A stretch of 9,344 nt of DNA from NCBI GenBank assembly GCA_028112705.1, contig JAOGYN010000028.1:1-9344 (forward strand), read 5' to 3'. Origin of the DNA: GCA-002712045 sp028112705 (GTDB taxonomy: Bacteria > Pseudomonadota > Alphaproteobacteria > Rhodobacterales > Rhodobacteraceae). Every line of letters starts with the position of its first letter. Position 1 is the first letter of the stretch. The position numbers were made by a program, and so were the translations under genes. The notes under the pieces were generated by a model. It saw nothing but the letters and a program-made list of their open reading frames with translations, searched no databases and was not told the DNA's origin. Positions 1 to 6,822 of the stretch are shown here, piece after piece.

Positions 1-1883
1 ACGACACATAATGACTGACCTTCTTGCACTTCTTGACCCACTGACACATTCACTGATACCAACATTCCAGGCATTGGGCAAAAAAGAAATTTGGACATAT
101 CTGGAGCAATTTTTTCCAACATATACTTAGAAAGTTGGAACTGACGTTCATTTCTAATAAGAACCTTTAAATCAGCGCCATTGTGGCGGACTCGAAACCC
201 ACTCGGTATCTTGTCAACTTTTATAGAAACTAGCGCTTCATTTATATTCACATGAGCAATAGTATCACCAGGCCTCCAACTAGATTCCACACGGAACGAA
301 GATCCATCAGAAAAGATCACAGTTGATCCACTTTTGTCAGCATTTAAGTCTATAAAGAAATCATGACCAGATAAACTTATGACCCAATTAGATCCAACAG
401 TTCTTGTATGATTATCCATTCGCCCAGAAATCCGAGTACGTCTAATTTCAGCCACTCGGTACATTGCACAACAAGCTGCTGCTATATATTTAAGCATATC
501 TTTTGCCAAATTGACTCCTAAAAATCCGTCAGGATACTCTTCGTCAATAAATGCAGTGGTTATGTCACCTTTCAAGAACCGATCATGTTGCATAACCGCT
601 GATAGAAATGGGATGTTATGTCCAATACCCTCCAATTCAAATTCATTTAAGGAATTCTCCATTACTTTAATCGCTTTATCCCGTGATTTAGCCCATGAGC
701 AAAGTTTTGCTATCATCGGATCATAGTATATGCTGATCTCACCACCTTCACAAACACCTGTATCATTGCGTATCACTATTTCATCTTCAGATTTTTCTGA
801 TGGAGGTCTATACTTCACTAACCTTCCTATAGACGGCAGGAAATTTCGATAAGGATCTTCTGCATAAATACGGCTTTCAATTGCCCATCCATTAATAGTC
901 ACATCTTTTTGTTCAATCATTAGTTTTTCGCCCCAAGCAATACGTATCATTTGCTCAACAAGATCAATCCCAGTTATCAATTCTGTTACTGGATGCTCAA
1001 CTTGAAGTCTTGTATTCATTTCTAAAAAGTAAAATTTCTTATTTGAGTCAACTATGAACTCAACTGTTCCCGCAGAAGAGTATGAAACAGCTTTAGCCAA
1101 TGCACAACTCTGTTGTCCCATCTCTTTTCTTGTTTTTTCGTCAAGAAATAAAGATGGGGCCTCTTCAATAACTTTCTGATTTCTTCTTTGAATTGAACAT
1201 TCTCTTTCGTTCAAATAAATAATATTCCCATGTTTATCAGCCAGTAACTGTATTTCTATATGTCTTGGTTGGGTGATAAATTTTTCGATAAATATTCGAT
1301 CATCACCAAAACTATTAGCAGCCTCGTTCTTGGATGAATTGAAACCTTCTTTTGCCTCTAAATCATTCCATGCAACACGCATCCCCTTTCCACCGCCACC
1401 AGCGCTGGCTTTGATCATAACTGGGTAACCAATTTCATTTGAGATCTTAACTGCCTCTTCTTCATTCGCAATCTCACCTAAATAACCAGGCACTGTGGAG
1501 ACCCCAGCTTTTTTTGCTAACTTCTTTGAGGTTATTTTATCTCCCATAGCCTCAATGGCTTTGGGAGATGGTCCGATAAACGTAACATTATCTTTCTCTA
1601 GTGCTTGAGCGAATAATTTATTTTCAGACAAAAATCCGTAGCCTGGATGAACCGCATCTGCTTTAGTTTTTCTAATAGCTTCCAGTATTTTATCAATTAC
1701 AATATAAGATTTATTAGCTTCTGCTGGACCAATATATACAGCCTCATCTGCCATTCTTACATGCACAGATTCCTTGTCAGCTTCTGAATAAACTGCAACA
1801 GTTTTAATACCCATTTGCTTGGCCGTTTTTATAACTCTACAGGCTATTTCGCCTCTGTTTGCTATTAGTATTTTTTTAAACAT
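1..1883 (-). CDS. pccA: Propionyl-CoA carboxylase alpha subunit (biotin carboxylase + biotin carrier), 3' end cut by window edge
   Basis: The minus-strand frame is open for 627 codons from ATG at 1881-1883 to the left edge, without a stop. Biotin carboxylase comes first: N-terminal MFKKILIANRGEIACRVI, HPGYGFLSEN at 79-88, the ATP-grasp glycine loop SAGGGGKGM at 160-168, and EMNTRLQVEHPVTE at 288-301. Residues matching E. coli biotin carboxylase catalytic positions are present (Lys116, Lys158, His208, Glu275, Glu288, Arg292). A long middle region corresponds to the subunit-contact (BT) domain. The biotinyl domain begins at PMPGM (603-607), and the window ends at about residue 627, so the biotinylated Lys of the expected AMKM motif lies a few codons outside. 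Full length should be about 660 residues, normal for PccA. A Shine-Dalgarno AAAAGG (1893-1898) sits 9 bases before the ATG. The subunit carboxylates biotin with ATP and bicarbonate in the cytoplasm. Propionyl-CoA rather than acetyl- or methylcrotonyl-CoA as substrate is inferred from the pccB partner upstream. Confidence 0.93.
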   Translation of the reverse strand, partial: MFKKILIANRGEIACRVIKTAKQMGIKTVAVYSEADKESVHVRMADEAVYIGPAEANKSYIVIDKILEAIRKTKADAVHPGYGFLSENKLFAQALEKDNVTFIGPSPKAIEAMGDKITSKKLAKKAGVSTVPGYLGEIANEEEAVKISNEIGYPVMIKASAGGGGKGMRVAWNDLEAKEGFNSSKNEAANSFGDDRIFIEKFITQPRHIEIQLLADKHGNIIYLNERECSIQRRNQKVIEEAPSLFLDEKTRKEMGQQSCALAKAVSYSSAGTVEFIVDSNKKFYFLEMNTRLQVEHPVTELITGIDLVEQMIRIAWGEKLMIEQKDVTINGWAIESRIYAEDPYRNFLPSIGRLVKYRPPSEKSEDEIVIRNDTGVCEGGEISIYYDPMIAKLCSWAKSRDKAIKVMENSLNEFELEGIGHNIPFLSAVMQHDRFLKGDITTAFIDEEYPDGFLGVNLAKDMLKYIAAACCAMYRVAEIRRTRISGRMDNHTRTVGSNWVISLSGHDFFIDLNADKSGSTVIFSDGSSFRVESSWRPGDTIAHVNINEALVSIKVDKIPSGFRVRHNGADLKVLIRNERQFQLSKYMLEKIAPDMSKFLFCPMPGMLVSVNVSVGQEVQEGQSLCV

Positions 1884-1995
1884 ACATAATTGCCTTTTTA
1901 TTCCTGGTTAAACTATCTTAACATGAAAATTAAATTTTTATAATGGCATTCTAATGGTTTTTATAATAATTTTAATACAAATAAGCTTTCTACTA
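1884..1995 (-). promoter_or_regulatory. AT-rich spacer before pccA with a spaced 10-base direct repeat
   Basis: This 112-base gap between the 117-residue gene and pccA is unusually long for genes that look co-transcribed. It holds two identical copies of ATTATAAAAA on the minus strand (1935-1944 and 1958-1967, start to start 23 bases) and several TATA-like hexamers. It could contain a secondary promoter for pccA, but no -35/-10 pair stands out. I see no hairpin followed by a T-run, so no intrinsic terminator. The pccA ribosome site (1893-1898) lies at its downstream end. Confidence 0.3.
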
Positions 1996-2349
1996 TCAAT
2001 CGTTATTTTCAAAAATATCAGGGAAAGAATTACTTGTTGTTGCCTTATCTAATACCAGTTTAGTATCGTAAGATGACGGATCGAAAGTCGAGCCTACTGA
2101 TTTGATTTCACGTCCTAAAAACCAACTCAATCTGCCAGCATCTAAATTGCCTCTTTCAAATTCACCGTCTCCAAAATGCTCCCACACCGCACGAATGAAA
2201 GCTTTATCTGCTACTTTGTCAGAATGTTTTCTATCCGCAAATCGTTGCCGTTCCATCAGCTTTGTAACTTTACTCTTTGCAGCTCGCCTAATAGTGAATT
2301 GATAATCCGAACCAGGCAATCTGCTTGGAAACCCTCGATGCTTAATCAT
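1996..2349 (-). CDS. Unrecognised 117-residue protein between pccB and pccA
   Basis: I do not recognise this protein. It is 117 residues, with no signal peptide, membrane segment or cysteine. The N-terminal half is strongly basic (Lys/Arg-rich to about residue 49), the middle has the aromatic and acidic stretch AVWEHFGDGEFERG, and the tail is acidic (FENND). It looks soluble and cytoplasmic, with an amphipathic helical first half. It lies in the same direction as its neighbours, 60 bases after pccB and 112 bases before pccA, and it is the longest open frame in this gap. A weak AGGT lies about 8 bases before the ATG, so the exact start is less certain than for other genes here. Position suggests co-transcription with the carboxylase and perhaps a role connected to it, such as assembly, regulation or biotin loading, but that is only guilt by association. 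DNA or RNA binding would also fit the basic N-terminus. Confidence 0.72.
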   Translation of the reverse strand: MIKHRGFPSRLPGSDYQFTIRRAAKSKVTKLMERQRFADRKHSDKVADKAFIRAVWEHFGDGEFERGNLDAGRLSWFLGREIKSVGSTFDPSSYDTKLVLDKATTSNSFPDIFENND

Positions 2350-2409
2350 AGTGTTTGACCTGTCATTTTATTTACTAATTTCTTAATTTAAAATCCATCA
2401 AGATAAAAA

Positions 2410-3942
2410 TTATAATGGTATATTATCATGTTTTTTCCATGGGTTTTTTAGACTCTTACCGCGTAACGCTGCGAATGCTCTACTAATTCTTTTTCGTGTA
2501 GAGCTTGGGGAGATTACCTCATCAATAAAGCCTTTTTCAGCCGCTACGAATGGATTGGCAAAACGTTCTTCATATTCTTTTGTGCGTTTTTTTATTTTTT
2601 CCAGATCTACTAATTCTTGACGATACAAAATCTCCACTGCACCTTTAGCGCCCATAACCGCGATTTCTGCTGTTGGCCAAGCGTAGTTAAAGTCACCTCG
2701 TAGATGCTTAGAAGCCATAACATCATAGGCACCACCATAGGCTTTTCGAGTAATTACGGTAACCTTTGGGACCGTCGCCTCACCATATGCAAACAGCAGT
2801 TTGGCACCATGCTTAATCACACCACCATATTCTTGAGCAGTTCCAGGTAAAAACCCTGGCACATCAACCAAGGTAAGTATTGGGATTTCAAAGGCATCAC
2901 AAAATCGCACAAACCTTGCAGCTTTTCTGCTACTATCAATATCCAATACACCCGCCAAGACGAGTGGTTGATTAGCAACAACACCAATCGTACGACCTTC
3001 AAGCCTAATAAAACCAGTTACTATATTTGCAGCAAATTTTTCTTGAATTTCAAAAAAATCACCTTCATCTGATAGCTTTAAAATTAATTCTTTGATATCA
3101 TAAGGTTGGTTTGGATTATCTGGTATCAAAGTATCTAAAGAATTGTCTATCCGTGATGCATCATCGTAAAATGGTCTTTGAGGTGGTTTTTCACGATTAC
3201 TAAGTGGTAAAAAGTCAAATAATCGTCTAATTTGTCCTAATGCCTCCACATCATTTTCAAAAGCGCCGTCGGCAACCGATGACTTTGTTGTATGCGTTAT
3301 TGCACCACCAAGTTCCTCTGCCGTAATTACTTCATTTGTTACTGTTTTTACGACATCTGGGCCCGTTACAAACATGTAACTGCTATCCTTGACCATAAAG
3401 ATGAAGTCAGTCATCGCTGGAGAGTATACCGCACCACCTGCACAAGGACCCATAATGACGCTGATTTGGGGAACAACCCCAGAGGCTAAAATATTCTTTT
3501 GAAAAACATCTGCATATCCAGCAAGCGATGCTACCCCTTCTTGTATTCTAGCACCCCCACTATCATTCAGCCCAATTATAGGAGCGCCATTTAACATAGC
3601 CATATCCATAACTTTGCAGATTTTTTGTGCGTGAGTTTCGGAAAGAGAACCACCAAAAACTGTAAAATCTTGAGAGAACACGTATACTTGTCTACCATTA
3701 ATTGTGCCCCAACCAGTAACGACACCATCTCCAGAAATTTGTGTTTCCTCCATTCCAAATTCAACGCACCGATGCTTTACAAACATATCTAACTCTTCAA
3801 AACTATCGCTATCTAGCAATAATTCAACTCGTTCTCTCGCAGTAAGTTTACCTTTAGCATGTTGTGCATCAATTCGTTTTTGGCCACCACCAAGTCGTGC
3901 TTGCTCCCTGCGCTTTTCCAACTCTTGCAAGATTTCGTTCAT
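2410..3942 (-). CDS. pccB: Propionyl-CoA carboxylase beta subunit (carboxyltransferase)
   Basis: This is a complete 510-residue protein, the usual PccB length. It transfers the carboxyl group from biotin on PccA to propionyl-CoA, giving methylmalonyl-CoA. The two crotonase-fold halves are both present. The N-terminal CoA half carries NDSGGARIQEG (126-136) and the first oxyanion-hole region GPCAGGAVYSPAMTDF (165-180). The C-terminal biotin half carries LVDVPGFLPGTAQEYGG (358-374) and the second glycine pair in KAYGGAYDVMASKHLRGD (400-417), followed by AWPTAEIAVMGAKGAVEI. Length and the KHLRGD-type motifs fit PccB better than methylcrotonyl- or acetyl-CoA carboxyltransferases, though substrate is family inference. 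The start is supported by a strong AAGGAG at 3951-3956, eight bases upstream. It is first of the minus-strand cluster and divergent from the racemase-family gene. No terminator is seen after its stop, consistent with read-through into the next genes. Confidence 0.96.
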   Translation of the reverse strand: MNEILQELEKRREQARLGGGQKRIDAQHAKGKLTARERVELLLDSDSFEELDMFVKHRCVEFGMEETQISGDGVVTGWGTINGRQVYVFSQDFTVFGGSLSETHAQKICKVMDMAMLNGAPIIGLNDSGGARIQEGVASLAGYADVFQKNILASGVVPQISVIMGPCAGGAVYSPAMTDFIFMVKDSSYMFVTGPDVVKTVTNEVITAEELGGAITHTTKSSVADGAFENDVEALGQIRRLFDFLPLSNREKPPQRPFYDDASRIDNSLDTLIPDNPNQPYDIKELILKLSDEGDFFEIQEKFAANIVTGFIRLEGRTIGVVANQPLVLAGVLDIDSSRKAARFVRFCDAFEIPILTLVDVPGFLPGTAQEYGGVIKHGAKLLFAYGEATVPKVTVITRKAYGGAYDVMASKHLRGDFNYAWPTAEIAVMGAKGAVEILYRQELVDLEKIKKRTKEYEERFANPFVAAEKGFIDEVISPSSTRKRISRAFAALRGKSLKNPWKKHDNIPL

Positions 3943-4068
3943 TCAATAAGCTCCTTGCCAATTCTGCATTCAGATTCAACGAAAGCAATACAACGAAAAG
4001 AAACAGATCGCAAATTACTTAACTATAAGATAATCATTAAAAAATTATATAAATTAAGATTTTGGCAA
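3943..4068. promoter_or_regulatory. Divergent intergenic region between pccB and the proline racemase family gene
   Basis: Both neighbouring genes are transcribed away from this 126-base AT-rich spacer, so it should hold promoters for both. The pccB ribosome site AAGGAG is clear (minus strand, 3951-3956). No strong sigma70-type pair is visible in either direction; for pccB the best guess is TTGCGA, 17 bases, TATTGC, which is weak. The heptamer TTGGCAA occurs immediately before each start region: on the minus strand at 3955-3961 and on the plus strand at 4062-4068. The two copies form an inverted repeat framing the spacer. Confidence 0.45.
3951..3956 (-). promoter_or_regulatory. Strong ribosome binding site of pccB
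   Basis: Read on the minus strand this is AAGGAG, 8 bases before the pccB ATG. It is the best Shine-Dalgarno in the window and fixes the start codon at 3940-3942. Confidence 0.8.
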
Positions 4069-5094
4069 ATGAAAAGCAACATATCAATACATATTGTTTC
4101 TGCGCATGCAGAAGGTGAAGTTGGAAACGTAATAGTTGGTGGCGTTCCCACCCCACCAGGAAACAACTTATGGGAAATGAGAACATTCCTCGAGAAAGAT
4201 CAAAAACTGCGTAATTTACTTTTGAACGAACCACGTGGAGGCGTTTTTAAACACATAAACCTAATTGTTCCTGCAAAAAATCCCTTGGCAGATTTTGGCT
4301 TCTTAATAATGGAACCTATTCACACGCCTCCCATGTCAGGCTCCAACGCTATATGTGTTGCAACAGTTCTCTTAGAAACTGGCATGATAGAAATTCAAGA
4401 ACCTTTGACCACTTTTAATCTAGAAACTCCAGCTGGATTAATAGAAATCAAGGCTTCATGCATTAATGGAGAAGCAAAAAAAATTGAAATCAAAAACATA
4501 AATAGTTTTGCTGATAAATTAGACGTCCCCCTAAAAGTAAAAAATATGAACCCAATAACTGTAGATACTGCATTTGGAGGCGACAGTTTTATACTTGTTG
4601 ATGCTGCCAGTTGTGGCTTAACCCTAAATCCAGAATCTGGAAGTATGATAGCAGATATTGGCAAAAAGATAATCAAAGCTGCTAATGAGCAAATCGGCTT
4701 CAACCATCCATCTCAAGATTGGAACCATATTTCTTTTTGTCAGTTCACAAACCCTATTGAAAAAATAGGTGATGTATTGACAGGCCTAAGTGCCGTGGTG
4801 ATTGAACCCGGAAAGATTGACAGGTCACCATGTGGAACAGGCTGCTCTGCTCGAATGGCGGTACTGGCAGCAAAGGGAATAATGAAAATAGGTGACGAAT
4901 TTGTTGGAAAGTCAATTATTGGCGGAACCTTTGATTGCAAAATAAAAGACATCATTTTTGATGGCAAAAACCAACTAATTATCCCAATAATTAGTGGAAG
5001 AGGCTTTATTACTGGCACACATCAAATTATGCGAGACCCTTCTGATCCATGGCCTTTTGGATACAGAGTTTCAGATACTTGGCCTATTAATTAG
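4069..5094 (+). CDS. Proline racemase family enzyme with Ser/Cys active-site pair (hydroxyproline epimerase- or dehydratase-like)
   Basis: This is a 341-residue protein, the normal size for the proline racemase / 4-hydroxyproline epimerase / trans-3-hydroxyproline dehydratase family, a cytoplasmic cofactor-independent fold with two facing catalytic residues. Family signatures are IHIVSAHAEGEVGNVIVGG (7-25), PRGG (55-58), the first active-site loop TPPMSGSNAICVATVLLETG (86-105), the substrate Asp/Gly stretch TAFGGDSF (167-174) and the second loop GKIDRSPCGTGCSARMAVL (248-266). The first catalytic position is Ser90 where racemases have Cys; the second is Cys255. The reaction therefore cannot be assigned by name; an imino-acid (hydroxyproline-type) substrate is a family inference. 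The frame is open upstream to 3859, but that extension overlaps pccB and has no family similarity, so ATG 4069 is chosen; it has no good Shine-Dalgarno. It stands alone, and no hydroxyproline catabolic partners are visible in the window. Confidence 0.87.
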   Translation: MKSNISIHIVSAHAEGEVGNVIVGGVPTPPGNNLWEMRTFLEKDQKLRNLLLNEPRGGVFKHINLIVPAKNPLADFGFLIMEPIHTPPMSGSNAICVATVLLETGMIEIQEPLTTFNLETPAGLIEIKASCINGEAKKIEIKNINSFADKLDVPLKVKNMNPITVDTAFGGDSFILVDAASCGLTLNPESGSMIADIGKKIIKAANEQIGFNHPSQDWNHISFCQFTNPIEKIGDVLTGLSAVVIEPGKIDRSPCGTGCSARMAVLAAKGIMKIGDEFVGKSIIGGTFDCKIKDIIFDGKNQLIIPIISGRGFITGTHQIMRDPSDPWPFGYRVSDTWPIN

Positions 5095-5099
5095 ATTTA

Positions 5100-5855
5100 T
5101 TAAAAACCCCAAAATGGCAAGCCATAAATAGCCGAAAAACCAATCACAATATATGCAACCACTCTATATGCTCCCTCTTTCTTTGGATCAAACATCTTTG
5201 ACCCAAAGATATTTCCAACCATAAAGGGAACAGCCGCAAAAAATCCAATAAATATTGGGAAAAGGGAAATATCAAATGACGAAAAGCATAAAACCAAAAG
5301 TACAATATCTGTGATTATTAAATATAAAAGCAGATTTGCCCTAACTATTTCAGGAGCACTTTTGCTTGCCATATAAATCATTATAACTGGAGGTCCGCAC
5401 AGACCAGAACTGCCACCAAATAAGCCACCCAACGCACCCGCCATTAACATTATACGATTACTTAACGCACCTCGATAACGAACTCCCATTATCAACAGTA
5501 ATAGTAATAAAATAATTAATACCGAAGCCAATAATCTAAAAGAGGATTGCGACATAAAATATAATGCCAGCAACCCTAGTGGCGTTGTCAAAACCATTCC
5601 CAACCCAAGTCTAAAAACATCTGGTAATTTTGCATATTTTAATGCGCGAGGTACAGTTGGCCATATCCCTATTAAATCAAACAAAACCATCGATACAATT
5701 GCCTGAACTGGTGGAAGAACTTGTGCAGCAAGAGGTAGATAAACCATGGCGGTCCCAAAGCCAGAAAAACCTCTAATAATTCCAGCTAAAAATGCAGCTG
5801 ATAGGACCCAAAATAGACCATTGAAGTTTAAAGCTTCATAAAATAAATCAAGCAT
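5100..5855 (-). CDS. TauE/SafE-family (TSUP) membrane transporter
   Basis: This is a 251-residue, highly hydrophobic protein, the usual length for the sulfite exporter TauE/SafE (TSUP) family of inner-membrane proteins. About eight membrane segments are visible, in two related halves. Each half opens with the glycine-rich family motif: GIIRGFSGFGTAM at 25-37 and GGLFGGSSGLCGPPVIM at 143-159. Family members move small anions such as sulfite, sulfoacetate or related organosulfur compounds, but the substrate here cannot be read from sequence. The ATG overlaps the secF stop by 8 bases (ATGCTTGA), with AGGT a few bases upstream inside secF, so translation is probably coupled to secF and the gene is the last of the yajC-secD-secF operon. 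It ends only 5 bases from the stop of the convergent racemase-family gene. There is no obvious functional link to Sec export. Confidence 0.88.
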   Translation of the reverse strand: MLDLFYEALNFNGLFWVLSAAFLAGIIRGFSGFGTAMVYLPLAAQVLPPVQAIVSMVLFDLIGIWPTVPRALKYAKLPDVFRLGLGMVLTTPLGLLALYFMSQSSFRLLASVLIILLLLLLIMGVRYRGALSNRIMLMAGALGGLFGGSSGLCGPPVIMIYMASKSAPEIVRANLLLYLIITDIVLLVLCFSSFDISLFPIFIGFFAAVPFMVGNIFGSKMFDPKKEGAYRVVAYIVIGFSAIYGLPFWGF

Positions 5856-6813
5856 CTATACCTGAAAATTGTGTTCCCGCACCGGCTGAAGGCTTGGACC
5901 AATCTCGTTTAACACCCAATCTAAGAAGTATATTCGAAGCAATAAATACAGAGCTATACGTTCCCACAATCACGCCCCAGATCATTGCAAATACAAAACC
6001 CCTTATCACATCGCCACCTAAAACAAATAATGATATAAGGGCTAACAGCGTAGTAACTGATGTCATAACTGTTCTGCTCAAAGTCTCATTTATAGATAGA
6101 TTTAAAACTTTCTGTAATTCCATTTTCTTGTATTTACGTAAATTTTCCCTTACTCGGTCAAAAACAACAACGGTGTCATTCAAGGAATAGCCCACAATAG
6201 TAAGCAAAGCAGCAATTATAGCCAAATCAAATTTTATCTGCAGTAAACTGAATATTCCAATAGTAAGAACAATATCATGAATTAAAGCCGCTACTGCACC
6301 TACGGAAAATTGCCATTCAAACCTTAACCAGATGTAAAATAGAACTGCAAATATTGCAGCTATAACTGCAATTACTGCAGTTCGGATAAGCTCACCAGAT
6401 ACTTTAGGGCCTACACTCTCAATCGAAGGAAATGTCATTTTAGAGTCAATTGTCAACAATGCTGCTTGCACTGCCTTTACCGTTTTCACTGTGGCACTAC
6501 CTTCATTTTCTTGTTGTTCTATTCTTATCTGCGCTACATTTTGATCAGGCTTTGTGGGATCAAATACTTCTGTGATCGACACATCACCAAGGTTAAGTTT
6601 AGATAAGGCCGATCTATAAGTGCTAACTTCTATAGGTATGGAGGCATCAGTTCTAATTGTGGTTCCACCTCTAAAATCAATTCCAAAGTTCAAACCTAAG
6701 AGAAAGAAGAGAACCAAGGCAACTATCATTCCAATTATAGAAGCTCCAAAAGTTATTTTTGATAACTTAAAAAAATCTACTTTAGTTTCTGAGGGTACAA
6801 GTTTTAATCGCAT
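5848..6813 (-). CDS. secF: Protein translocase subunit SecF
   Basis: This is a 321-residue inner-membrane protein of normal SecF length. It pairs with SecD to use the proton motive force in late steps of Sec-dependent export. The first membrane segment (about 22-40) is followed by the family motif FGIDFRGGTTI (43-53). A periplasmic P1-like domain follows (to about 135), then SVGPKVSGEL (133-142) and five further membrane segments. The conserved GYSLNDTVVVFDRVRENLR (208-226) holds the Asp/Arg residues of the membrane core. The protein ends in a short Ser/Gly-rich cytoplasmic tail. It begins 9 bases after secD; its Shine-Dalgarno AAAGG (6820-6824) overlaps the secD stop, with 6 bases to the ATG, a layout typical of coupled translation. 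Its own stop lies inside the start of the downstream transporter gene. Confidence 0.97.
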   Translation of the reverse strand: MRLKLVPSETKVDFFKLSKITFGASIIGMIVALVLFFLLGLNFGIDFRGGTTIRTDASIPIEVSTYRSALSKLNLGDVSITEVFDPTKPDQNVAQIRIEQQENEGSATVKTVKAVQAALLTIDSKMTFPSIESVGPKVSGELIRTAVIAVIAAIFAVLFYIWLRFEWQFSVGAVAALIHDIVLTIGIFSLLQIKFDLAIIAALLTIVGYSLNDTVVVFDRVRENLRKYKKMELQKVLNLSINETLSRTVMTSVTTLLALISLFVLGGDVIRGFVFAMIWGVIVGTYSSVFIASNILLRLGVKRDWSKPSAGAGTQFSGIDA

Positions 6814-6822
6814 AATAAACCT

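Noticed and set aside
511..726. 71-codon plus-strand open frame opposite pccA
   Set aside because: It lies wholly antisense to well-conserved pccA sequence and shows no family features or ribosome site, so it is a shadow frame.
3859..4068. 70-codon in-frame upstream extension of the racemase-family gene
   Set aside because: It overlaps the 5' end of pccB on the other strand and does not resemble the family N-terminus. ATG 4069 gives the normal family length and the expected first strand.
5080..5115. Possible bidirectional terminator between the convergent gene ends
   Set aside because: CTTGGCC and GGCAAG pair only with a mismatch across a long AT-rich loop and no clean stem plus T-run is present, so I do not call a terminator.
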